Positions 9,143-20,100 of a stretch of DNA of 29,597 nt are shown here, in pieces. Both the position numbers and the translations under genes were made by a program. Position 1 is the stretch's first letter. Every line of letters starts with the position of its first letter. The stretch is taken from the NCBI GenBank assembly GCA_000969725.1, contig JXSR01S008669.1. One strand, 5' to 3'. Source of the stretch: Ophiothrix spiculata (Eukaryota > Echinodermata > Ophiuroidea > Amphilepidida > Ophiotrichidae). The notes under the pieces were generated by a model. That model saw only the letters and a program-made list of their open reading frames with translations. It did no database searches and had not been told where the DNA came from.

Positions 9143-12100
9143 TACGAAACTAAAATAAAAAATATAGGTCACCGTGCTCGATACATACATTAAAAAAAAC
9201 CATATTGTCCCAAAATTTCCCCGATTTACCACACAAAGTATAGGGAAAGCGAAAAAAAGTCGATCATTTCCTTATAAAATAGTAAATGCTCCATTGATTT
9301 TGTTTAAACTTTTACATAATGTTAAGCTTTTTTTGCGTACTTAAAGATACTGAAATACTGACACTGTTTCCCATAAAGTTGAAATATCACCTCAGAATAA
9401 TGATACAAAGAATGCCTATTTATCAATGAAGGTACAGTGAAGTAAAATAAGTGTTAGGCTTGAACAATCAGTCGTAAGCAACTGCATCTGTGAGAAAACA
9501 CCCTAAGCGAGCATGCCTAACTTAACGAAAGCCAGTCTACTGTGATGAAAACAAAACAAATTGAAGATTGCCGGGACTCAAGCCCTAAATTTCACGATTA
9601 TTAGGTCTTCGTCGATGCATCGAAAATTCATCGACAAAGAATTCACGATTCGAAAATTAAAAACAGATTGTGTTCTAAGCCTGTTTAAACCTATCAGGCT
9701 TACGATATTCACAGACAATTTATATGTTTACAACATTAACATGATGTACTAACTTATATTATTTTAGTTTCAAAATGTCCAAATATAAATTAACCAGATG
9801 TATTGTGTCTGTATTGTGAAATTGATAAAACGAAACGTTGATGTTTAGTAACACAGATTTTAATAATCAAAATATACTTACATATAGCATAGAAATGACA
9901 CCAAATACATCCCTCTCGTAATTATCTTGCTAAGTGTTTAGCTCTTGTGATACATAATAATGGTAATGATTACAACTAAGAAATGTCTCTTTTCTGTGGG
10001 CTTGGCAAAACCAGTACCGATGCTCTTAATAAATTTCCATGACAACTCACGAAGATTCATAAATTATGAAAAATAAATTAACAGAAAAGTAGTCTGAAAT
10101 CGATTCAATTTCTTAAACGAATAACTATTTTACTAAGAATAGGAATTGGTCATGGGAAGCGTAATTTGATACGACAAAAGATGCACAGCTGACGTGTGCG
10201 ACGAGCAAATATCTACATTCCAATGTATCATAATAACGATCGATCGATTGAATTCAGTACTTTTTGTCATAACTTCAAATAAAATTTACTTTATATACCT
10301 ATTTTTCTTTCGCAAAAAATGCACATTTACTCTTTCCGATAGTTTTTAATAAATACTTATAAACACAATTGCACAAGAGTGCTTATTGCTTACCTATTCG
10401 AAATCATTGTGGATAACGTGAGTAATGAGACAACAGTATAGACAATTACGTGTCTGGTTGAAATGTGTGCTCAAGTGACTGTACATTAGACTCTTCATTG
10501 AGGGTGTAATATTGCTGAAAATGATTAAAAATGTAACTTTTGAAAAAAAAAAGATATTTTCTATTTTAATCATAAAATAAGTATATTGCATATGATTGAA
10601 TGTTCACATGTTTTATAAATGAGCAACACCGCGTGAGAAATGGTCCAGTGATCATCGTTCAAAAACCAAATTAAGCCCATTCCACTGCATAGTGCGTTGT
10701 AAAAAAAAATGCATTTTTCGATGTGATTTAATCACTTTTGGGTAAAAAGTAACCAACTAGTGTAATGGAGATAGATCCTTTGTTCCATTTATGAAAGCCA
10801 CTTTTGGGAAATTACATTTTTTTACTTTACGACAGCCGATCAAGTCCCTGGACTACTGTTTTTGTATCTCGATTTGTTTGTAATTATTGGCTGACACGGG
10901 ACGTTTTTGAAAAGGTGCCTTATCGTTACAACTGGCAGATATTCGTGATTCAAATGGTATATGTTGTGGTTTTTAGCGACGAAAGAATCATTTCGGAAAT
11001 TGTAATCAAAGTCTAACTTTCCATATGTCGACTTAGTGCGAATCATATCTAGTATATTACGAAGGGAAAATTAATTCACTAGGCGAAACATTTGTTACTA
11101 TAGAAACTACAAAAAGTGTTATGTTAATATGTTTATAACTTACAAGGGACTACCATTATACTGAAAAACGATATGGGTACATGATTGTACATTCAGGTCG
11201 ACATAAAGCATCATAGCATGTAAATATGTCCGCATTCAAAAGCTATTGAGGAGAAAAGGAAAAAAAAAGATAACTGAATTGTGTTGTAGAAAATTTGTGA
11301 TCGCCTATAAATTCAACGTAGTCGATAGATGATATGTGCATTGTTGAAAATATTGATTTTAATCAATATTCTTGTGTTTTAGCCTGGTTTGCTTAAGTAT
11401 TCTTATTAGTGATGATTCGAAACCGAAATCAATAAAAACAAAATACATGTATTCCATATTTAATGTCGAACCTTTATGTGCATACAGGCTAGATGACAGC
11501 TATTTTTTGTAAAAGAGTATTGGTTTTTTTCAAAAACTTGACGGAGGAATCTTGATTTTTGACATACATGAGGGAGAGAGAGCACATTGATCTTGACTAA
11601 TATTTTGGTTTACAGGAACATGTCCATAGTGACTTCAAAAGTTCTTTTCAAAAAATTGATGCATTTTTCCTAATTTTCAGCCAGATAGTAGCAAAAATAG
11701 TTATTAAGGAATTACAACCAATCTAAACTACCAGCTTTTAAATATTAGCAACAGCAGCGGCAACTTAATTATGATACCCTTACGGAACAACTAATTTGTA
11801 TACGTTCAAACGCTTCCAATGATAAATTTCTGCTGCCAAGGTTGGAAGTATAAATTCATATTTGTAATTCCTCAATACATGTTTTTACCGTAAACCGGTG
11901 AAATCTCAACAAGATCAAATGATCCGAATTACGCAATGTTAAGCTTTTTGATAAAAAGTTGTTACTGTCATAACTTGTTACTCTGGTAACCAGTTTTAGC
12001 ACATCGCCATTTTGAATGAGACTTTTGGTCAAGGCTGATGAATAGTTTTATAGACTCTACTTTTCTTGAATTCCAAAATTTTCGATAGTGTATTTTTGTA

Positions 12101-12299
12101 GCTTGTAGTAGACACTTCAGGTGATTTTTTGATTATTGCTCAAATTCTTTAAAATGGACTGTAAGATCTAAGAAATCCAAAACCGTTTGAATTTTTCAAA
12201 TCCGACCTTCCGTTGTAAAGTTATAAAGGTTTTTGTATCGCTATTTTTATTAATTTTGGAGAACGCAGGTCAACGGTCAAATCTTTTATTTTCTTTATT

Positions 12300-12430
12300 T
12301 TAGCCTTCAAAGGTCACGGCACCAATCGTTAACCCACCGCCATCAATATTTCCATTGTCAGTAGAATAATTTCGCACAAACGAATCTATAAATTGCACCC
12401 ACTGCGCGGGGCTTTTAATATTCATTAGTT
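12300..12430 (-). other. Orphan segment resembling part of a von Willebrand factor A domain
   Basis: The minus-strand frame from an AG at 12431-12432 reads LMNIKSPAQWVQFIDSFVRN, then YSTDNGNIDGGG, then LTIGAVTFEG and a TAA stop. The pattern of an amphipathic helix with W and FIDSFV, followed by a strand ending IGxVTF, is that of helix 1 to strand 2 of VWA domains. The metal-site start (DxSxS) would sit just upstream and is not present. No good donor lies before the stop; an internal GTGGGT would cut the domain. It may be a lost exon of gene B or a chance match. Not counted as an exon. Confidence 0.3.
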
Positions 12431-14369
12431 CTGCATGATTTACAGCAGATCACTGAAATCTAAATGTATTGAAGTAGGTTTAATATCATGCATGGCTAAT
12501 TTATGAAAAGAGCGCTAAATGGCAGGGGGTGGGCGGAATTGATTTCAAAAATAAGTCCAATTCGCCCATTGACTTCGATGTTAAAATGAAAATCTAACCA
12601 AATATTTTGTTTTGGCCATTACTTATAAACCAGTTAGTCAGTTCAAATGTTGTGTCCGTGCATAACAATGCATTTTGTAATCCGTAGTAAAATATTTTAT
12701 TAACCCATTACTTATTCTATTCACTAGAGTTAATAAGTATAGATAATCCCCACTTGAGAAATTGCAATCCTTGACAGTCCTTTTGTGTTTGCACGATAAA
12801 AAGCACAACTAAAAATCTCTAGGCGTTATGCTTTTCGTCAAAGACAATAGCCTATCCTATAATTTGATTGATGGGCGGTAAAATTAATTCATTACTTCTA
12901 TTGTCATTTACGATTTAGGTAACAAAATCCTTTGTCCTTTAATGAGATAACGGACAGAACATTTGAACTAGCTAAATGTTTGTTAATACTAAATTCGTTG
13001 AAGTTGGATAATTACCTCCATTGTACATTTTTATTTCGACTTTTCTGTTGGGAACTATTTTTTCTCCCGTCAAACTTCGAATGATGATACTGGCGGCAGG
13101 TCACGTGACATAGCTAGCGCGTGATAGGGCATAACCGCCTCCTGCTAAATGGATTATCTTCCACCTGGAACAAAATTCCATTCGTTCATCTCGAACCAGC
13201 CGTAAATACAACAAACTTTTTTGACACTCCAAAGTAAAATACATGCAACGGGTGTGATTATGCAACTCGCTGATTCATAATCGTCATATATTTGCTTCAG
13301 AACATCTCCAAAATTTAATTTGAGGAATTTGAAAGCATGTTTCGGAGGACCAAGACGTTACATTTACGGCAGGGAAGATATGAACCGTCACAATTACCCA
13401 CCTGTGATTTTCACACTTATAGTTTTTAACTTGTTTATTTCACGGGGGTAGCTGATATTTGTATCTGGGTAACCACTTGCGTGCTAAAGTTTCCTATGGT
13501 GGCCATACGAGACCAAAATTGACCAAAATGAGTGAAATGATACTTTATCTGAGAAAGGATCTTTTGATCTGAGACCATAAAAGTTACTACATCTGTATGA
13601 ATGGATACCCTATCCGAGGCCATGACAGTTCAAATGAATACCCTACATGCCCTATAGGCTATATTGCAAGTCTCGAGCCCCGTCCGATTAGGTCTCATAG
13701 TTCTATTATGTTGGCACGCGGGTGGTTATCCGGTCAAAATACACTGTTCCACCCCACCCCACGTTTGTTTCAATTTATTGTACTTGTATGTGTCCTTGCA
13801 AATTGTCACGATGCTTGAAGGCTGTGCACAATTGGGTGGTTGACATAGCAAACAAATGATAAATACTAAACATTGGGCGGAATTGCAAGAGAAAACAGGC
13901 GCATATTTTACACCAAAAGTTTGCCTTTTGTTGTTTAATAGCATTTTATTATGCAAACATGTTTAAAAAACTCTTAAATATGCATGGATGTGCATATAAC
14001 TTGTAGACATCTGAAATTTTCTATTCTTCACATTCAAAAAAAAAAATGTAAACTTTTCAAAAATCAATAACTCTGCAACAACACATAAGAATTTTTTTTC
14101 TACTTACGAGTGGTTGTGCTAGGGCAAATTCTTCTTCTCGATAACATATTTTCGCGTGAGAGAGGTAAATCATATTGCAAGTAAATCAGAAAAACTGTAG
14201 AAAAAGTATCTAGAAACACTCTATCTAAGCGTCAAAGCAACACATCCAAGCCCGGTTTGAGTCACGCCTGCTTGAATGAGAGCTTATATGTTATGTGTAA
14301 GTAGGTCAGCGGTGTGAAATAACAACGTTCACCGCCCAGTTTCTGGGTAAGTGAAGTATGTACTTCTAG

Positions 14370-14692
14370 ACATTTTCATTCAGAATTTTTCTCATTGTGA
14401 TTGGTTTTAAGAACTTTAGGTGTAAACTTTCATTTTGAATGAACATTTTCCATGTACAATTTCACCATTGTGTAAATCATAACAATTGCAAGAAGAGAAT
14501 AGCTTACCATGAATTATGTCTAGGCCGTAGAATCAATATCAAACATACTACACATCAGTAAGTAGTTGAAAATGTGCAATGGGGTGAAAATAGGTCTCCA
14601 TTTAATACATTCTTCATAAGATTGAAAATTCTCATTCAGAATTAACATTGTAGAAAAATTACACCAATGATAAAATTCTGAATGAAAATGAC
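14370..14692. repeat. Inverted-repeat cluster with CATTTTCATTCAGAATTTT
   Basis: CATTTTCATTCAGAATTTT at about 14371 recurs inverted at about 14673-14691. Diverged inner copies lie near 14430 and 14628. Weaker outer similarity (GAAGTAT and CTAGA) extends on both sides. Probably an old foldback element; exact ends unclear. Confidence 0.45.
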
Positions 14693-14755
14693 TACAAAAA
14701 TGACGAAGTATATCTAGGCCTTAATTAACCCATGTGTTCTTAGGTAAAAAGTTTC

Positions 14756-14785
14756 AAAAAAAAAAAAAAACAACAACAACAACCA
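14756..14785. repeat. Poly-A and (CAA)n tract
   Basis: About 15 A followed by four CAA units, possibly the tail of an old retroposed element. A similar tract lies at about 22067-22100. Confidence 0.6.
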
Positions 14786-15525
14786 CGAAATATCTCTATC
14801 ACGATATCACGAAGTCTAGAATGGTTAACTAAGGTTTAAAACACGGGGATCGACATTACCAAAAGAGAAGTTGCATATGCATCATACAACAACAATTGTT
14901 AAAAATATTGAATAGAAAATACGAACGACATTGTATATAATAATGATACCCTTTCGGCATCTCATTTTAATATATATAATACAAATAAAATCATATAACA
15001 TTGCTTTATCTCTCTTAACAGATGTACAAATGATTATCCATATTTTTCTTACACATTCTGTAACACATTTTCTCTTACTGTATTTTCTTCTTTCTTCCTT
15101 CTTATTTTTTTTTATTTACAATAAAAGTATAGATTAAACTGAATGTTTAATTCAAAATAGCCCTTTCCACTTTACTCAATCATTTTCCCTTAAGTTGTAG
15201 GAATTCTGATATCAGGAGGTGAAATTTGATTTAATAACCACATTATGAAACAGTAATTCCGATTTTCTATATTCATTATTCCATTATTTTTTTGCTTTGG
15301 TTAGGATTTTTTGAGTACCTGATTAGGGACCACAGCTTTGGGACACTCGCATGTCCCAAGCTCTCATGAACAACTTTACCATCTTACAAACACACCCCAC
15401 ATACACCCATTAACACTTTCACTCAAACACATCCCACATACACTCATTAACACTTTCACTCAAATGCATCCACATAAATAACCACTTCTACACCTAACCA
15501 ACCACCCCAACCTGACGCATATAAG

Positions 15526-15799
15526 GCCGAAACCATAATCAGCCTCCAAACAAAATTTTTCCTACCAAACATTTGGTCGTTACGTCAAAATGACGAGTAA
15601 CTCCAAACAAAATACCTTCAACACCGAGTTGAGACCAAATAAAATTTCGCGCTAGATTGCACATGTTATTGAATTGCCATATACATTGACCAAATGTTTG
15701 TTACCCGTTCATACTTTAAATTCGATGGCAAATATTTGGTGACGTCACGACCTAATGTTAGGTAGGAAAATATTTGTTTGGAGGCCGACAATGGTTCGG
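15526..15799. mobile_element. Foldback element downstream of gene A
   Basis: About 274 bp. The ends CCGAA-CCAT are followed by GCCTCCAAACAAA, TTTTCCTACC-AACAT and GGTCGT-ACGTCA on the left, and the same sequence inverted on the right. No coding capacity. It lies just beyond the presumed 3' UTR of gene A. Confidence 0.6.
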
Positions 15800-15857
15800 A
15801 GTTAACTCAATTAAAACATTAGCAAGCGATAATTGCCTTTTTCAAACACACTTTAAT

Positions 15858-15963
15858 TTTATTTCCATTGCAGATAATATTGATTAAAGGAAGATATCAG
15901 AACCTTCCCATCAGTCTCGCTTCCAATAGGATTTTTGTACGGTTTGCAATGAGAGGCTTTATT
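15858..15963 (-). promoter_or_regulatory. Candidate polyadenylation signals for gene A
   Basis: Two AATAAA hexamers on the minus strand (15963-15958 and 15863-15858) lie about 360 and 460 nt after the stop codon of gene A, a plausible 3' UTR length. AATAAA is common by chance in AT-rich DNA, so this is only positional support. Confidence 0.25.
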
Positions 15964-16323
15964 GATGAAACACAATCAGCAGACCTTATCCCAAATTTGC
16001 ATTCAAGATGTGTTTCATTACTAAACTCTTTCGTCACATATAACCTTTATATTGATTGGTTAAAATGTCTTATTTGGCACAGATTAACAAAATGGCTTTT
16101 ATAATGTTGTTTCTTCTCTAGAACCTAAGTTTCTGATATTAGAAACACGATTCATATAAACAGTTTTAAAACCGAGGGACGATTGCATATGTCATGGTAA
16201 AGTACCCTTATATATTCGAATATTTCTCTCTTTAAATAGTATACCCCTCAAGCTTATGTTTATCTATTTACGTCACCTTCACTATTACTAATTTTGCCAT
16301 TTTTGTCAATTATTGAGAATAGT

Positions 16324-17133
16324 CTAAACCTGATCTTCTTCTTCATAATAATCTTCATCATATTCACCATAATCTTCATCGTCATATTCCCCTTCATAAT
16401 TTTCATCATAATTCTCATCATAATCTTCATCATAGTATTCATCATCTTCACCATATTCACCATCATAATCCTCATCATAATCACCATAGTCCTCCTCATA
16501 TCCTTGATTAATTTCTCCTTTAATAATTTCTCCTCCTTCTGGAGTTTGTCTCTTTCCAAGCTGAGCACTACCATCACCAGATTTTCTACTGATTGGAGTA
16601 ACTGGCAATTCTAAATCGTCCAGATCTTCTATTTCTCCAGGGAGACTTAGTCTTGGGCTACTCACTGGGGTAATTTTTCCCTTAGAAGAACTAGCTGATG
16701 GTGGTTTTAACTTTGAGTTCATTGATTTCTTAGCGTTCATTGCATCAGCAATTGTGGAGAAACCACCTTTGCTTATAGTGTTAGGTTTATTTGGTTTGCC
16801 CTCGAATGAGCCACCATCAGCAGATAGTCTACCATTGGAAGACCGTGATTTGGGTCTTCCAGATGGCCTTTTACGACTTAAATTACTGGCTTCTCTTTTC
16901 ATCCGCGCTTGGCTAGCTTCCCTTTCTAGGACTATTTTCTGTCTGGCCAGTCTTGTTGCTGCTAGTTTGGCAAGTATTTGTGCTTCCACACTGTTGGTGC
17001 CATAATTGTTGTCACCACTGTTGTCGGAGGTGAGTCCTTTTTTCTCATTCACAGAATTTCGACCTTGACTATCTCCGTCTCCACTTGTTCGACCCATTTG
17101 AATTTCACGTGCTGTTAGTACAGATTTCTGCGT
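16324..17133 (-). CDS. Gene A terminal exon: long cytoplasmic tail, stop
   Basis: An 810-nt last exon (acceptor GGTTTTTACAATTTCAG) ending in TAG, 269 residues. In order: TQKSVLTAREIQ; a Ser/Gly/Asn linker; a predicted charged helix around ILAKLAATRLARQKIVLERE (tail residues about 326-361 of the in-window protein); a basic cluster SRKRPSGRPKSRSS; a Ser/Lys-rich linker with possible phosphosites (SSPRLSLPG, RKSGDG); the acidic stretch GEIEDLDDLELP; and a terminal block of about 59 residues with 15 Tyr and about 34 Asp/Glu, ending EEEDQV. The last residues fit a class III PDZ-ligand pattern (acidic at -2, Val at 0), which is inference only. No enzymatic domain is seen. Confidence 0.85.
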   Translation of the reverse strand, partial: TQKSVLTAREIQMGRTSGDGDSQGRNSVNEKKGLTSDNSGDNNYGTNSVEAQILAKLAATRLARQKIVLEREASQARMKREASNLSRKRPSGRPKSRSSNGRLSADGGSFEGKPNKPNTISKGGFSTIADAMNAKKSMNSKLKPPSASSSKGKITPVSSPRLSLPGEIEDLDDLELPVTPISRKSGDGSAQLGKRQTPEGGEIIKGEINQGYEEDYGDYDEDYDGEYGEDDEYYDEDYDENYDENYEGEYDDEDYGEYDEDYYEEEDQV

Positions 17134-20100
17134 CTGAAATTGTAAAAACCATTAAGAGTTTTTAAAATTTAACATGTTAATATTCGAAGGGGAAGTAAGT
17201 ATTACAAGTTGACACCATCGTTTCACAAGCAGTTCCATATGGCATTGCCATTATAAAGGTAGAATGATATTAAAACTTGTTGAATTTTCAATTTTTTTGA
17301 AACCGAAAATAGTTTTTGGAACGCTTGTTTTGGTTTTCAAATTGTCCCTATACCCATCAAGGCCCTTGGTAAGGACGAATCTTAAAAGTCACATTTGCCC
17401 TCTGACCCCCTGCAAAAACTGTCATGTGCATGTATTATACAGTTTAAAACATTACATTGTGGAATGCTCTTTTTCTACCACATCATTGATCGTTTTATAG
17501 AACTGATTCATGTCACAGTGGTTCAATGCTTAAAGATCTATCAATTATTTTTGATTAAGTCAAAAGTTAAAACATAATACTGCATGGGTGTATCAAAATT
17601 CTTTGTACCCAGAGGTGTTTTATTTTCAAAAAAATATTGAAAATAGAAGGAGCTTTTTAATTTGAAAGTTTTTGTTATAAGTGAGTAGCAGAATATCTCA
17701 TCTTTATAATCTGAAAGTTTCAAGGCAATTGAACACTGTTTCAAAGAGTTTTAGTCATTTATTGGATGATTGCAGATTTACACAAATACCATACACAATA
17801 ACATTTGTCTACCGATGCTAGTTCCTGTCACATGGTGTCCGAAAAGGTGGTTAATGTGCCCGTATATATCTTCAATATTGACAACCATAAAGTGGGCTTA
17901 TTAAGTACCATAGTACAGCTAAGGGTCTATTCTTTCTATTCATGGCAAAATAATAATAATCGATCAAGATGTTACGTATTTATGACGTCATAAATCTGAA
18001 AATTACGATTTTTCGGAAAAATCACAATTTTCCTACACAAATTCTAAATATCAGAATTTCATGAGTGTGTTTGCTTTTACAGAATTACGATGACACTTTT
18101 AACATTTCTTGTAAGTTTCAGCTCAAGTGCATTCTGAAATTTTTCAAAATAACAAATTAAAATTATCCGCAGTGACAACCACAAACCTGCCCCACACCTG
18201 AACTTTGACAGCTTATCTTACTCCCGTCTGTTGAAGACTCATCCGATTTCCCCCCCTAAGAATGACTGTAATGGATTAATTTTTAATTGCTAAAAAGTCC
18301 AGGGTCAGTTGTTTTTGCATTTTTATGCAGCAGAAAAATAGCCAAAAGGTATAATGTATCCGTCAGGAGGGTTAAATCAATTCAATGCTCAAGCACACGC
18401 ATTTCGACAAAAACACTATCTTTCTTTAAAAGCATGTAACTTTTGAATGCAACATGCTATTGCCATGAAATAGAATTCTTAGACAAGTTAAAACTACAAA
18501 ACAATTGAATATTTAAGTATTTTTATCAAAATTTATTTTTATTATTGTGAAAAATATTCCGAAATGTATACCAGATCAGGGTACAAAGAATTTTGATACA
18601 CCTTGTACTATATACTCCATATTGAATTGTGGGACCTTCCCAGTAGATAGAAATCAAAATAATCATAAAACTTTACCCGTGCTGTTCCTGGCCTTGACTC
18701 TTCATCTTCTAAGTCCGAATCTGACAGGTCTTCGATGAGCATACCATCTTCATCGTACAACTGCAAAATTAACAAGGTCATTAATTAGTTGAATAAAATA
18801 AGATAGACAGAAAGAGATGGCAGCCTGTATACGTGAGAGGAGCGAGTCATCATACGAGTCCTTCAGCAGATGAGTGAGTGGGTGATGTGATAATATATCA
18901 ATCAATCAAATCAAATCAAACTTTATTTCAATATCAAGAACACAAACATTTGATAAAAACACATCAAAAGGTAAAACAAAAATGATATTGAGGACATCAT
19001 CAAAAGGCCAAAAAGACCTGGAGTGATGATACCCTGAAAACAAAATAAGTTACTGAAGTAGCCTAACTTACAAACTTACAGCAACAGAAAAACGTACACA
19101 GATACATAAACAAGACAAATGCTCCGATTTAGTATTCATATATGTTGAAGTCCCCTTAAATTGACTTAAGTTAACCTTATAATATGCTCGACTAGTGTAA
19201 GAACTCATATTTGTTTTATTGCTTTAGAAGTATCAATACTGGTGTAGCAGGAATGGAAGTCCCCCGTTCTTTTTGTCCGGGTTGTACAGTAAAGTACAGG
19301 CTAACAACCGTCACGCAACATTAGTTTCATGCTTTATTTCGTAATGGTCTATGGAAGGCGGACTACCATTTCAGGGGGACTAAGATTCCTTTCACACCGG
19401 GTATCATAAGTAGTTGAATACAGGAACTGATTAAAAGTTCAAGCCAACAGACTCCTTCATGGGGTATGCATGTTATGCAAGTACTTGTATCATTGATTGA
19501 TTGATTGATTGACTGATTGAGATGCAGGTATATATCATTAATAATCAAAAGACAAAATACCATGTAATCAAAACTGGGCATGATTATAGTGGAATAATTT
19601 TGTAACACTTTAACACCTCTTACATATTGAGATAGGTAGAATTTATTTTTGATTAATTTGAGTAAGTGCTATCCCAGAATGAATTGCATTCGATCTAAAG
19701 AATACCCGTAACTAACCTATGGAAATATTTTACCCAACGTTATGACGGTGATGTATGTACTCTGTTAACTTTGAAGTTTACAAATTCATTCACAAAATAT
19801 ATTACTGCGCAGTGGTTTGGTCTTAATCAATCTTTATCAATCATTGCTAATCTCTTATACAACATAAACACGCCACTTCACAATGTTGTAGAATACAAGG
19901 GCTACTAGCTGCTATGGATTTCGTAACAGTGTCTGATTGCTGACCGTATACTTGAAGGTTTATGGAGAATAGCTTTAAAAATCTTTTTATGAAACTGCAA
20001 ACGGCAAAGCGACAAGAGCATCACACTAAAATTTTGAGCAAAATGCTTAGATAGCTCCGGAAGATACAAAACTACCATGTTTTTTCCCAATACAATATTT

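Larger units (their letters stand above)
7899..16323. other. Region between gene A and the known exons of gene B
   Basis: About 8.4 kb, AT-rich. It must contain the 3' UTR of gene A (right end) and presumably the 5' exons and promoter of gene B, none of which could be identified with confidence. Beyond the repeats and the VWA-like segment listed, it has one exon-like piece at 10394-10514. The stretches 9150-10390, 10520-12290, 12440-14340 and 14700-15520 show only short unconvincing frames. Confidence 0.5.

Noticed and set aside
11344..11372. AATATTGATT/AATCAATATT palindrome
   Set aside because: Short AT-only palindromes are expected by chance in this composition.
13394..13470. Minus-strand exon-like piece reading TNISYPREINKLKTISVKIT, phase 1-1
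   Set aside because: The phases would fit gene B, but the acceptor lacks a pyrimidine tract and the peptide has no recognisable domain.
15868..16104. 78-codon plus-strand frame just beyond gene A
   Set aside because: No recognisable domain. It lies in the likely 3' UTR/downstream region of gene A on the opposite strand.
16294..16614. Plus-strand Ile/Phe-rich frame resembling a membrane protein
   Set aside because: It is the antisense of the Asp/Glu/Tyr codon repeats in the gene A tail.
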